A DNA stretch of 53,404 nucleotides from Chamaesiphon sp. 336R_metabinner_41 (GTDB lineage: Bacteria; Cyanobacteriota; Cyanobacteriia; Cyanobacteriales; Chamaesiphonaceae), in assembly GCA_025359915.1 (NCBI GenBank), contig JANYDE010000162.1:1-53404 (forward strand), read 5' to 3'. Shown here piece by piece: positions 7,928 through 16,341 of this stretch. Each line of letters starts with the position of its first letter. Positions within the stretch are counted from its first letter, which is position 1. A model generated the notes under the pieces. The model saw only the letters and a program-made list of their open reading frames with translations. It was not told the DNA's origin and did not search any database. The translations under genes and the position numbers were made by a program.

Positions 7928-8332
7928 ATGAAAACAAAATTGTTCTCTTCCATCCTAGCAATCGGTACCCTATCTAGCGGGGTTTTGCTCAATGTCACAC
8001 CCGTTGCTGCTGGTGGTGGTAGCTTTAAGGGTAATTGTTCTAATGGCGGTTTTCCCCGTCAACATCAGCCGGACAATCACCATCCGAATCAGCCAAATCC
8101 CGAACATGCTCATCACGGTGAGCATCATACCAACCAGCCAAATTCCGAAAATTATCACCATGAAGATCTCCATTCTAACCAGCCTAAGCTAGAACTTTCT
8201 CACCACAACGATCTTCATTTCAACAACCAGCCTAGTTATCACCATGCTACCCTCGGTATCGATGTTAAGCCGGCTCAAACTGCTTATAAGTACGATTACA
8301 GTAGAGCAGGTGGTGCCCACAAAGGACATTAA
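7928..8332 (+). CDS. Secreted His/Asn/Pro-rich tandem-repeat protein
   Basis: The first 28 residues are a clear signal peptide (MKTKLFSSILAIGTLSSGVLLNVTPVAA), so the protein is exported. The mature part contains 18 histidines in about 106 residues. Residues from about 51 to 108 form nearly four tandem units of 15 residues: HHPNQPNPEHAHHGE, HHTNQPNSENYHHED, LHSNQPKLELSHHND, and LHFNNQPSYHHA. The shared core is a His or Leu-His pair, then NQP, then acidic residues and HH. Such spacing suggests divalent-metal binding (Zn, Cu or Ni) in the periplasm or outside the cell, which is inference. I do not recognise the family. The gene is alone, with a TATAAT box upstream and a long hairpin 58 bp downstream. 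Confidence 0.7.
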   Translation: MKTKLFSSILAIGTLSSGVLLNVTPVAAGGGSFKGNCSNGGFPRQHQPDNHHPNQPNPEHAHHGEHHTNQPNSENYHHEDLHSNQPKLELSHHNDLHFNNQPSYHHATLGIDVKPAQTAYKYDYSRAGGAHKGH

Positions 8333-8390
8333 CTTGATAGTTATATTTAAGCTCACATCTTGCACCAGTTTAAAAATACTATTACTGATC

Positions 8391-8468
8391 GTAGATCCAG
8401 GGTACCCACAAGGGGCACCCCTACAGGTTAATTGTGTAGGGGTGCCCCTTGTGGGTACTCGGATCTAC
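8391..8468. repeat. Long hairpin (about 34-bp stem)
   Basis: The arms are 8391-8425 and 8435-8468 with a 9-base loop, nearly perfect except near the CCAGG/CTCGG region. The core is GTAGGGGTGCCCCTTGTGGG. A half copy (20 of 25 bases identical to 8436-8460) lies at 39396-39420, so this is a dispersed element. It may also terminate the His-rich gene's transcript. Confidence 0.7.
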
Positions 8469-8544
8469 GCTTTTACTCGCACCTGTATGAAAGCTATTAG
8501 TATCTTCTGTGTCTGAGAAAGGAGTCAGCTTTTCAGGGTAAATT

Positions 8545-10191
8545 ATGCATCAAAACAAACGACGGTCTAATTTTCAACGGATCCAGCGCAGCCGGAAAAT
8601 GTTGCTGGTTGGATCGATTTTACCTATTTCGCTACTTTCTAATAGTGCTGTCAGAGCAGAGTCTGCGGCATCAAAAGTCAATGAACTAGTATCCAATCCT
8701 CTGCTTCAGGTAGCCCAGACAGATGGAGCTAGAATACCTACGTCAGCAGCAGATCTAGTCCCTCAAGCTACTAAATTTATTGATGTGACTGGTTATTGGG
8801 CAGAGCCTTTTATTAGTGCCCTAATTGCGAAAGGAATTTTGCAAGGCTATCCTGACGGCACATTTAAGCCAAGTCAGCTAGTAACTAGGGCTGAGTTTGC
8901 GGCGATTCTCGACAAAGCTTTTAATCTTCAGCCGACGAGATCTGGGAAAAAGTTTGCCGATATTCCCCAGACTTATTGGGCAGCAAAAGTAATTGACAAA
9001 GCTTATAAAAGTGGATTTATATCGGGTTATAACGATCGAACTTTTGCACCGAATCAGCCGATTCTGCGGATTGAAAGCTTAGTTTCGGTCATCAACGGCA
9101 GTAAGCTCGAACCTACTGGTAAATTAGAACTCGATGGCGTATTTGGTGACGCGGCTCAAATTCCTAGTTACGGTCAGAATGCAATTGTCGCCGCGACCCA
9201 AAGGTGTCTAGCGGTGGGAGTTGATTATGATAATAGTAAGCTGCCAGGTGGTAATTTTCAAGCCGATCGAGCTGCCACTCGTGCGGAGATATCGGCTTTA
9301 ATCCATCAGGTTTTGGTCAGTGTTGGCAGGTTGAGTGCGTTGGAATCAACCAATCCCGCTAATAAATATATTGCCTCCTGTCCTGGCGGTACCTATGTTC
9401 CGATTGTGGCTAATGCCCTCCCACCACAGCCAGTAGTAGAGCCAGTTCAACCGACCAAGATCGATCCTGGCAGTGTTTTTACCAATTATGGCTCTCCAGT
9501 GGGTGGTCTCAACAGTCCCAGTGCTTTTGGATCCAATTGGGGCGATGTATTTGCTGGCGTAGGATACCAGCGGACTACTCGCCCAGCAATTTTCAGCGTA
9601 GCAAATGCGAAGGGACAAGGGATTGAGGATGGAGTGTTGGCATTTGGCGTTGGATTGGGTGATTCCCGCAGGCTGGTAGGTCTGGAAACAGTTGCGACAT
9701 CCAATAGTACGGTACGGCGGGGCTTTTTTAATGAAGGGGCAATTAGTCTCAAACTTCACAAGCAGTTTGGCGAAAACTTTGCCCTGGCGGTTGGTGCTGA
9801 CAATGCGATCACTTATGGCAATGACAGCGATGTCGGTCAAAGTTACTATGGGGTCGCCAGTTCGATTTTAAATCCTAGTACCAATATCGGCTTTTTGAGT
9901 AACACGACTGTCTCTCTAGGTATTGGGAATGGTCGATTCCGTAGTGTCGGGGATGTTCGACTCGATCGCAGTACCATCGGGATCTTCGGCAGTATTGGGA
10001 CTCGGCTTTCTCCCAATTTGTCTCTAGTTGCTGACTGGGATGGTCAAGATTTGGGTATCGGTCTTCCCATCGGCTTTTCGATAGGAGATAATTTTGGTAT
10101 TCAAGTCATGCCAGGAATAGTCGATCTCGTAAATAGAGAAACTGGCGGTAGTCGCTTTGTCATCAGTGGCGGTGTGGGCTATCGTTTCTAG
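8545..10191 (+). CDS. SLH-domain protein with C-terminal beta-barrel
   Basis: The protein is predicted to sit in the outer membrane and contact peptidoglycan. Residues 1-39 look like a signal peptide with a long basic start (QNKRRSNFQRIQRSRKML, then a hydrophobic stretch ending AVRA). Three S-layer homology motifs follow: about 78-120 (YWAEPFISALIAKGILQGYPDGTF begins it), 137-180 (YWAAKVIDKAYKSGFISGYND) and a weaker one at 200-260. SLH domains in cyanobacteria bind pyruvylated cell-wall polymer. Residues about 310-548 alternate polar and hydrophobic with many Gly and end in YRF, typical of an outer-membrane barrel. It resembles cyanobacterial SLH porins but has more SLH motifs and a smaller barrel. 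A GAAAGGAG stretch lies about 20 bp before the ATG. Confidence 0.8.
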   Translation: MHQNKRRSNFQRIQRSRKMLLVGSILPISLLSNSAVRAESAASKVNELVSNPLLQVAQTDGARIPTSAADLVPQATKFIDVTGYWAEPFISALIAKGILQGYPDGTFKPSQLVTRAEFAAILDKAFNLQPTRSGKKFADIPQTYWAAKVIDKAYKSGFISGYNDRTFAPNQPILRIESLVSVINGSKLEPTGKLELDGVFGDAAQIPSYGQNAIVAATQRCLAVGVDYDNSKLPGGNFQADRAATRAEISALIHQVLVSVGRLSALESTNPANKYIASCPGGTYVPIVANALPPQPVVEPVQPTKIDPGSVFTNYGSPVGGLNSPSAFGSNWGDVFAGVGYQRTTRPAIFSVANAKGQGIEDGVLAFGVGLGDSRRLVGLETVATSNSTVRRGFFNEGAISLKLHKQFGENFALAVGADNAITYGNDSDVGQSYYGVASSILNPSTNIGFLSNTTVSLGIGNGRFRSVGDVRLDRSTIGIFGSIGTRLSPNLSLVADWDGQDLGIGLPIGFSIGDNFGIQVMPGIVDLVNRETGGSRFVISGGVGYRF

Positions 10192-10288
10192 CGGATCTCT
10201 TGCTGTGGATTTCTGATATCAGTCGATGCATGATTTTTCATATTTGAAACTCACAAATCCCCCAGTCCCCCAGTCTCCTCATCCCTCA

Positions 10289-10924
10289 ATGCGTTTACCA
10301 TTACCTCAATTTAATACTGGTGCCAAAAATCCTCAGCATATCGCTGAGGTGATTGAGACATCTACCTGTGAATTTCTGGCGCAATGTCTGGAACCTGAAG
10401 ATCTCAAATTAGCGGTAATGCCAACTTTTGGTAGTATCGTCAAAGCCGCTGATGAGGAATCGGGCAATCGAATTTTTGCGGTAGTCTATCATGCTACCAC
10501 CGCGCCGATCGATTCCGTCCATCGCGCTCGTGCGTTGGGGATGTCCCTTGATGAATTGCGGGAGGAGCAACCCCAGATTTTTGCGATGCTCAAAACTGAG
10601 TTTAAAGCCGCTATTATCGGTTTTGAGGACAACAAGGGGCAAATGTATCAATACCTACCGCCACGTCCGCCCCAAATCCACCAGGGGGTATATCAGTGCG
10701 ATCCAGAGGAGATTATTAAATTTAGCGAACAGTTAGAATTTTTGCGGACGCTGTTGCAGGTACAAGGTGCGCCAGTGGAGGCTCTCACTGCTGCGACTAT
10801 TCGCGAAATTCATCAGCTCAGAGCGCGAGATCGATCGTGGCTAGTTACGGCAGGACGCACTGTCAGTCTGATTCTCAAGGATGATTATGATAGATTGCGC
10901 TATGTTTTATCCCAAATCCGTTAG
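10289..10924 (+). CDS. HAS-barrel domain protein, conserved in cyanobacteria
   Basis: The start at 10289 (MRLPLPQF) is preferred over an in-frame ATG at 10226, because the intervening codons come from a CCCCCAGT tandem repeat and look non-coding. That gives 211 residues. The middle part resembles the HAS barrel found at the N-terminus of HerA-type ATPases and ATP synthase subunits, here without the ATPase. AVMPTFGSIVKAADEE and IFAVVYHATTAPIDSVHRARALG are the most conserved-looking parts. The function is unknown. The stop codon ends exactly one base before the thiL ATG, so the two genes are probably translationally coupled. Confidence 0.65.
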   Translation: MRLPLPQFNTGAKNPQHIAEVIETSTCEFLAQCLEPEDLKLAVMPTFGSIVKAADEESGNRIFAVVYHATTAPIDSVHRARALGMSLDELREEQPQIFAMLKTEFKAAIIGFEDNKGQMYQYLPPRPPQIHQGVYQCDPEEIIKFSEQLEFLRTLLQVQGAPVEALTAATIREIHQLRARDRSWLVTAGRTVSLILKDDYDRLRYVLSQIR

Positions 10925-11944
10925 ATGCTAATTAGTGATCGAGGCGAACAAGAACTATTAAAATTGATTCAACCTTATTGTCTCCCAAATACGATCGGCG
11001 ATGATGGGGCTGTTTTGCATCCACCCGCAGGTTGTGAGCTGGTGGTGACTACGGATGTTTTGGTTGATGGGGTGCATTTTAGCGATCAAACCACAACCGC
11101 TTTCGATGTAGGCTGGAGAGCGGTTGCCGCGAATTTATCCGATCTGGCGGCGATGGGTGCGGTACCATTGGGGATCACGGTGGGACTTAGTTTACCACCC
11201 CAATTACCTGTGGTGTGGTTGGAGCAGCTTTATACAGGGATGCAGGCTTGTCTGGAACGATATGGCACGGGAATAATTGGTGGAGATTTGACTCGATCGA
11301 GTATTATTACGGTAGCAATTACGGCTCTAGGTGCAGTTAAAGCGGATCGGATTATTGCTCGATCGACTGCACGAGTTGGTGACTCGATCTTGGTGACGGG
11401 TTATCATGGTGATTCCCACGCTGGTTTACAGTTACTTCTCGATCCTCAGTTAAGTCGGGATCTGAGGATGTTTACGGATGCAGCCGATTTACAGGTACAT
11501 CGCCAAAGATTAATTACAGCACATCAACGCCCTCAACCGCGATTAGATATTCTCCCGATCATCGAAGAATTGAGAGCGGGTGCGAGTGAGATCTTCCCAA
11601 TTTCGGGGATGGATAGTAGTGATGGTTTAGCAGATGCGATCGATCAAATTTGTCGATCGAGTCGAGTAGGAGCTATACTGACTCGATCGAGTCTACCGAT
11701 CTCGCCATCCCTATCCCAACTGTTTCCAGATACCGCCGTATCATCTGCTCTGTATGGCGGGGAAGACTTTGAACTAGTATTATGCCTACCCGCACCAATT
11801 GCAATGGCTTTAGTCGATAAAATCGGTAGAGATGCTGCAATTATCGGCACAATTACTCGATCGCCAGATATTATACTAGTCGATGATAGTGGTAAATATC
11901 CAACTATTGAGATCGATCGACAATCTGGATTTCAGCATTTTTAA
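10925..11944 (+). CDS. thiL: Thiamine-monophosphate kinase
   Basis: ThiL phosphorylates thiamine monophosphate with ATP to give thiamine diphosphate, the last step of the pathway. The 339-residue protein has the AIR-synthase-like fold. Metal-binding acids are in IGDDGAVL (26-33) and TTDVLVDGVHF (42-52), followed by GWRAVAANLSDLAAMGA (60-76), GGDLTRSS, the DSSDGLAD motif and the C-terminal YGGEDFEL motif, all as in E. coli ThiL. Its ATG follows the preceding stop with no gap. No TPP riboswitch is evident upstream, and an element 5' of the preceding gene would have to control both. Confidence 0.95.
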   Translation: MLISDRGEQELLKLIQPYCLPNTIGDDGAVLHPPAGCELVVTTDVLVDGVHFSDQTTTAFDVGWRAVAANLSDLAAMGAVPLGITVGLSLPPQLPVVWLEQLYTGMQACLERYGTGIIGGDLTRSSIITVAITALGAVKADRIIARSTARVGDSILVTGYHGDSHAGLQLLLDPQLSRDLRMFTDAADLQVHRQRLITAHQRPQPRLDILPIIEELRAGASEIFPISGMDSSDGLADAIDQICRSSRVGAILTRSSLPISPSLSQLFPDTAVSSALYGGEDFELVLCLPAPIAMALVDKIGRDAAIIGTITRSPDIILVDDSGKYPTIEIDRQSGFQHF

Positions 11945-11962
11945 AGACTATGCTGGTTGAAT

Positions 11963-12296
11963 TACTGCGTAGATCTTTACCCCACCCCAGCCCTCCCCTT
12001 TACAAGGGGAGGGAGCCAGAAGCCCCCCTGTCTTGTCGTTGTCTTGACGCACACAAATGGGAGGTTCCCTCCCATTTGTGTGCGTTGGCGTAAGCCTGCC
12101 GTAGGCACAGCCTTCCCGTTCGCGTAGCGTCTCCGTAAGGAGAAGGGAGTTGCGTTGCTTTTTTATATCTCCTGTCGGAGAGGCTATTGCGGAGGCAAAA
12201 GCTCCGCTACCGCCAACGGGGGGAACCCTAGATATAAAAACGCCGCTTTATAAGGGGGGTTGGGGGGGTAACGCCATCTCAAAGCGAAGTCTAGTC
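11963..12296. repeat. Repeat-filled intergenic region
   Basis: The 371-bp gap after thiL is a mosaic of dispersed repeats. TACTGCGTAGATCTTTACCC with CACCCCAGCCCTCCCC (11963-11998) is one arm of the family seen complete at 40877-41060 and 51403-51578. CTGTCTTGTCGTT (12029-12041) recurs at 14099. A perfect 18-bp stem (12047-12064 with 12068-12085, loop TTC) contains CACACAAATGGGAGG. GCCTGCCGTAGGCA near 12094 recurs near 28495. CTTTATAAGGGGGGTTGGGG with AAAGCGAAGTCTAG (12246-12293) recurs at 51689-51736. No gene is supported here. Confidence 0.65.
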
Positions 12297-12315
12297 CCTT
12301 CCAATTCCCTGACAA

Positions 12316-13251
12316 ATGCATTTTTACCAATCAGATCCCAATCTCACAACATTAGCAGAGCAAGCTCTTGCAGATATTTGGACAGAATTCCCTGATTTAA
12401 ACCGCGAACAAATTGCCATAACGTGGCTGGTTTACGATCGACCAATTCCAGTGAATACTGGAGGAGCGATTACCGCCGATGAGTTGTGGAAATATCCAGT
12501 TAGAGGATTTAACTATCGCGGTAGCGAGCGGATTTATCCAGCGAGTATTGCCAAATTATTTTACTTGTTAGCCATGCAAGAATGGCTCCAACAAGGGATG
12601 GCGGAACCTTCTGCCGAACTCGATCGAGCGATGCGGGATATGATTGTAGATTCTAGTAATGATGCTACGAGTCTCGTCGTTGATACCCTGACAGGTACCA
12701 CTAGTGGGCCAGAATTATCCCCAGGGCCATTTACCACCTGGAAAGCGCAGCGTAACCTGATTAACCGCTATTATCAATCCCTTCGCTGGTCGGAATTAGA
12801 CTCAATTAATATCAACCAAAAGACGTGGAGCGATGGCCCTTATGGACGCGAGCGGATATTTGTTGGGGAAATGCGCGAAAATCGAAATATGCTGACCACA
12901 GATGCCGTAGCTAGACTCATGCATAGTATCATCGGTGGGGCGGCTGTGAGTGGAGATCGATCGAGTCAAATGATGAAACTACTCCAGCGCGATCTCAGTT
13001 TAGCAACAATCACCCCTGATTCAGGCGAAGAGAACCAGGTAAATGGCTTCTTGGGAGCAGGTTTACCACCGGAGAGCCAGATCTGGTCGAAAGCAGGTTG
13101 GACATCCCAGGCGCGCCATGATGCGGCTTATATTGAATTGCCCGATCGATCGCCTTATTTACTAATTGTATTTACGGAAGGAACAGCTAATAGTCAAAAT
13201 CGGCATATTCTCCCAACGATATCTGAGCGATTGGCTACACTTATGTCTTAA
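12316..13251 (+). CDS. Beta-lactamase-like serine hydrolase
   Basis: The fold is that of class A beta-lactamases and penicillin-binding transpeptidases. The three motifs are present: S77-I-A-K80 (SxxK nucleophile and base), S113-S-N115 (SxN) and K259-A-G261 (KTG equivalent). The 311-residue protein has no visible signal peptide, which is odd for an enzyme acting on peptidoglycan or antibiotics, so it may be cytoplasmic or the true start may differ. Its role could be cleavage of a small amide or ester rather than drug resistance. Upstream is a repeat block rather than a promoter I can identify. Confidence 0.8.
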   Translation: MHFYQSDPNLTTLAEQALADIWTEFPDLNREQIAITWLVYDRPIPVNTGGAITADELWKYPVRGFNYRGSERIYPASIAKLFYLLAMQEWLQQGMAEPSAELDRAMRDMIVDSSNDATSLVVDTLTGTTSGPELSPGPFTTWKAQRNLINRYYQSLRWSELDSININQKTWSDGPYGRERIFVGEMRENRNMLTTDAVARLMHSIIGGAAVSGDRSSQMMKLLQRDLSLATITPDSGEENQVNGFLGAGLPPESQIWSKAGWTSQARHDAAYIELPDRSPYLLIVFTEGTANSQNRHILPTISERLATLMS

Positions 13252-13384
13252 ATCGAGACATTCGAGTGAGGGGATTTTAGTTAGGAAACTATATAATCAA
13301 TTATCCAGTCTAAAACCTAATCAGGATTTGAACTGCCAGTACTAAGTAACGTCACTAATATTTGAAGAGTAATCAGTACCCGAT

Positions 13385-14044
13385 ATGATCCCACCTGTTA
13401 ATGTAGCACCTATTCCACAACTAAATAACTCGAACCCAAACGCTCAACAAAGCATCAGTCAGGATCGAGCAACTAGAAAGATTTCTAGCAAAAATTTTGC
13501 GTCGAATTGGAAAACCCAATCGCCTGTAAATAGCCCCGATCTCAATAGCACTCCCAAACTTCAGATTGCCCAATCTGAACTACCTGGTGGTTCTACTCAA
13601 ACTCCGCCAACACCAAGCATCCGAGACACAGGTAACGGCTATCCATCTAGAATTCCTCAAAACTATTTTGGCCCAGCAATTGGCTTTGGTACTGGTTCAT
13701 CCTCTTTTGGGATAGTTAGCAGATTCCCCTTTGCCGAAAATTACTCCATCCGTCCATCCGTAGTTTTTGGTTCTGGTGGAACCACTTTGCGAGTTCCTGT
13801 GACTTACGATTTCGCGCTGGGCGATAAAGAACCATTTGAGCGCAATCCACTGTTAACCTTTAATGCAGGTGGTGGGGTTCAATTTAGTTCTGGCGGTGGG
13901 ACTGTTCAAGGTGATAAATTTAGCTTATTGGGCACCATTGGTCTTGATATCAACTTGTATGAAGGTATTGCCATCGCCGTCAGCTACAATACCAATTTTG
14001 GTAATGTTAATGGTACTAATATTGGGATTGGATTTGAGTTTTAA
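13385..14044 (+). CDS. Outer-membrane beta-barrel-like protein, start uncertain
   Basis: Residues about 95-219 have the alternating Gly-rich strands of a small outer-membrane barrel (FGPAIGFGTGSSSFGIVSRF, VVFGSGGTTLRVPVTYDF) and end in GIGFEF, the C-terminal Phe expected by the BAM machinery. The first 70 residues are polar, rich in Asn, Ser and Pro. No signal peptide is seen, although KLQIAQSELPGG near residue 60 looks like the region just after a signal cleavage site in related proteins. An in-frame TAA lies five codons before this ATG, so no further upstream start exists. Either the signal peptide was lost by rearrangement or the protein is not exported. TATAAT at 13292-13297 may be part of its promoter. 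Confidence 0.6.
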   Translation: MIPPVNVAPIPQLNNSNPNAQQSISQDRATRKISSKNFASNWKTQSPVNSPDLNSTPKLQIAQSELPGGSTQTPPTPSIRDTGNGYPSRIPQNYFGPAIGFGTGSSSFGIVSRFPFAENYSIRPSVVFGSGGTTLRVPVTYDFALGDKEPFERNPLLTFNAGGGVQFSSGGGTVQGDKFSLLGTIGLDINLYEGIAIAVSYNTNFGNVNGTNIGIGFEF

Positions 14045-14084
14045 ATATAGTAATTACATTTAATTCCGCATCACTGAGGTTAAC

Positions 14085-14167
14085 TTATAAGGGCGGTACT
14101 GTCTTGTCGTTTTTTATTCTGGAGGAACCCCAGACTAAAAACTCCACTTTGTGCCCGCCCTTATTAA
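14085..14167. repeat. Inverted repeat between convergent genes
   Basis: TTATAAGGGCGG (14085-14096) pairs with CCGCCCTTATTAA (14155-14167), and TTTTTA with CTGG pairs inside around GGAGGAACCCC. CTGTCTTGTCGTT at 14099-14111 is identical to 12029-12041. The unit fills the space between the barrel gene and the convergent kinase gene and could end both transcripts. Confidence 0.55.
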
Positions 14168-14170
14168 GAT

Positions 14171-15415
14171 TCAAGCTTCTCTAATTGGTAACTGGATCAC
14201 AAATTCTGTCCAGCCTTTGCTACTTGAAACCTTGATTTTGCCATTTAACTGTTGAACTAATTTTTGGACTAGTGATAGTCCCAAACCACTACCCTGTTGC
14301 GATCGATTACTCCCAGGAATGCGATAGAATTGCTCGAAAATATGTGGTAGATGTTGCGCTGAGATTGTAGCCTGATTCTTAATCTCGATCGTCAACCAGT
14401 CTGAATTTGGATCTCCATGAAGATCGACCAAAATTTCTCCTTCGACATGAGTATATTTACACGCATTGTTTAGCAGTTCTATAAATATTTTGGTCAAACA
14501 AATTCTATCTGTCGTGACTGTTGGCAGCCAATCAGAGAGTGAAGTAACCAATTTCTGTTGAGAGATATCAGCTCGATGAATAAAAGGCTCGATTGTTGTT
14601 GATAGCCAACTTCTAATTTCTACAGATTCAAGATTGATATTATCGATCGCTAGTTCCAATCGTTGCAGATCTAAGATATTATTAATTAATTCGACTTCTC
14701 GATCGCATTCCTGCTCCAAGATTGCTAGATATTTTTCCGCTGGATGCCCTGATAACAAACCATCAATATCGGCATCCATTTTTAAGCTAGTTTTTAGCAT
14801 CCGCATCGCCATTTTAATATTCATCAATGGTGCCCGCAGATCGTGGGAAATATTATTGATAAACTCGTCCTTTTTGTGGCAAATAGTCTCTAATTCATCA
14901 ACTCGTTCGATCGATTCAGCCAGATATAATAATGGCGATGAACTGGATACATTAGATTCACGACTATCGGCAAATTCTCTCAACATATTCATCGCCGCAA
15001 CTAATTGCTGTCCCAAAGCTTGTACCCAAGATAAATCTTGCGCTGTCCAAATACTATTGAGATTTCCCGACAAACAAATTCGTCCCCATAATCCACTCTG
15101 ATTGTTACCATAAAGATCGGGCTGTTCGACTAAGGGAATAAAGACATATCGATCGCAAATATTAACATCCATAACTGTCGTCATCGCGGTAAATTCAACA
15201 ATTTCGCGCTGATGTAACCGCAGATCGATCTCTTGCGCTTTTTCTGGTTCTAAATTTAATGTTAATTGTCCCAGATCTGGTAACTGCGCGATCGTCAACC
15301 ATCGATGTAACTGTGGTTGATATTGCTGAATTAATACCCCATCCAGCACCAAGATTTCTTGAATTTGGGCGGCGGTAAGTTGACACAGATAAGTTGAGTC
15401 GGTATGACTGAGCAT
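14171..15415 (-). CDS. Soluble sensor histidine kinase
   Basis: The 414-residue protein has no membrane segment. Residues 1-150 form a GAF-like sensor region, where CDRYVFIPLV and GLWGRICLSG match the strand pattern. The dimerisation and phosphoacceptor box is NNISHDLRAPLMNIK, with H191 as the phosphorylated histidine. The ATPase domain follows with N box ELLNNACKYT, the F box HIFEQFYRIPGSN and G box GSGLGLSL. It should autophosphorylate and pass the phosphate to a response regulator, none of which is adjacent, so it is an orphan kinase. The signal is unknown. A GGGAGAT heptamer repeat lies just upstream of the start. Confidence 0.9.
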   Translation of the reverse strand: MLSHTDSTYLCQLTAAQIQEILVLDGVLIQQYQPQLHRWLTIAQLPDLGQLTLNLEPEKAQEIDLRLHQREIVEFTAMTTVMDVNICDRYVFIPLVEQPDLYGNNQSGLWGRICLSGNLNSIWTAQDLSWVQALGQQLVAAMNMLREFADSRESNVSSSSPLLYLAESIERVDELETICHKKDEFINNISHDLRAPLMNIKMAMRMLKTSLKMDADIDGLLSGHPAEKYLAILEQECDREVELINNILDLQRLELAIDNINLESVEIRSWLSTTIEPFIHRADISQQKLVTSLSDWLPTVTTDRICLTKIFIELLNNACKYTHVEGEILVDLHGDPNSDWLTIEIKNQATISAQHLPHIFEQFYRIPGSNRSQQGSGLGLSLVQKLVQQLNGKIKVSSSKGWTEFVIQLPIREA

Positions 15416-15423
15416 CGGGGGAT

Positions 15424-15444
15424 GGGAGATGGGAGATGGGAGAT
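15424..15444. repeat. Heptamer tandem repeat GGGAGAT x3
   Basis: Three perfect GGGAGAT units lie 8 bp upstream of the kinase start, in the gap between that gene and the divergent HEAT-repeat gene. Heptamer repeats of this kind (STRR) are known in cyanobacteria. Confidence 0.75.
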
Positions 15445-15515
15445 AGGGAAATCCGTCTAGTTCAGAGATTAATAAAATTTGTTACAATCTGGGAACAAAG
15501 CATGATAAAAAGGAT

Positions 15516-16190
15516 ATGAGCGAGCGAGAGCCAGCAGAAATAGCGTCATTAGCCACAAAATTGGAGAGTCCAGATTTGCGCGATCGCATGGTAGCATTAG
15601 CATCACTGCGAGATTTTCCCGCCGATGTTGCCCTACCATTGATCAAAAAGGTACTTAATGATGAAAGCTTACAACTGCGATCGATGGCAGTATTTGCACT
15701 AGGTGTCAAGGTTACACCAGAATCTTACCCGATTTTGATCGAGATCCTGGCAAATGACCCCGATTATGGGATTCGCGCTGATGCAGCAGGTGCGCTCGGC
15801 TACTTAGAAGATATACGCGCCTTTGAAGCACTCGTCAGGGCATTTTATGAAGATACTGATTGGTTAGTAAGATTTAGTGCGGCTGTCTCCCTGGGAAATC
15901 TCAAGGATCCACGCGCTTTTGATGTATTGATGCGGGCACTAGATTCGCCCGAAGTTGTGCTTCAGCAGGCGGCTATTGCGGCATTAGGTGAGATTAAAGC
16001 GATTGCTGCTGTCGATCGACTATTATTATTTATCGAGTCTGAAGACTGGCTCGTGCGTCAACGCCTAGCTGAATCATTAGGACAATTACCAACCCCGAAA
16101 AGTATCTCCGCACTCAAGTATCTCACCAAAGACAGTCATCCTCACGTAGCGGCGGCGGCGACTATCTGTTTGCAACGGATGGAAGAATAG
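15516..16190 (+). CDS. HEAT-repeat protein, NblB/phycobilin-lyase-like
   Basis: The 224-residue protein consists of about six PBS-lyase-type HEAT repeats, each with the pattern DxxxxVRxxAAxALGxLxD (GIRADAAGALGYLEDIRA, LVRFSAAVSLGNLKDPRA, VLQQAAIAALGEIKA). This subfamily includes NblB, needed for phycobilisome degradation under nutrient stress, and the CpcE/CpcF and PecE/PecF bilin lyases. The even distribution and short length favour NblB-like rather than a lyase subunit. The next gene on the same strand, 151 bp on, is a CpcS/CpeS lyase-like gene, so both may act on phycobiliproteins, but an intervening inverted repeat makes co-transcription uncertain. Confidence 0.8.
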   Translation: MSEREPAEIASLATKLESPDLRDRMVALASLRDFPADVALPLIKKVLNDESLQLRSMAVFALGVKVTPESYPILIEILANDPDYGIRADAAGALGYLEDIRAFEALVRAFYEDTDWLVRFSAAVSLGNLKDPRAFDVLMRALDSPEVVLQQAAIAALGEIKAIAAVDRLLLFIESEDWLVRQRLAESLGQLPTPKSISALKYLTKDSHPHVAAAATICLQRMEE

Positions 16191-16207
16191 ATTTCTGAAA
16201 GAAATCA

Positions 16208-16340
16208 GGGGATAGGGAATAGGGGATAGAGGATAGGCGATCAGAAGTTATACTAGTTAACGGTTTAAATAAAAATTTTAAGACAATTAATTATTAAGAA
16301 GATATATTCCCTGTTCCCTGTCCCCTATCCCCTATCCTCT
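16208..16340. repeat. Inverted pair of GGGGATA-type repeats before the lyase gene
   Basis: A G-rich run of GGGGATAGGG-type units (16208-16237) is matched in inverted orientation by CCCTGTCCCCTATCCCCTAT (16316-16335) and flanking bases up to 16340. The right arm ends one base before the ATG at 16342, so the repeat occupies the place of a ribosome binding site. Confidence 0.6.
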
Positions 16341-16341
16341 A

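Noticed and set aside
12150-12395. Open frame starting in the intergenic repeats before the serine hydrolase
   Set aside because: It is made of repeat sequence and overlaps the true start of the serine hydrolase in another frame.
13292-13297. TATAAT upstream of the barrel-like gene as a promoter
   Set aside because: It lies 88 bp from the start with no -35 hexamer at a suitable distance. It is mentioned in the gene entry but not listed as a feature.
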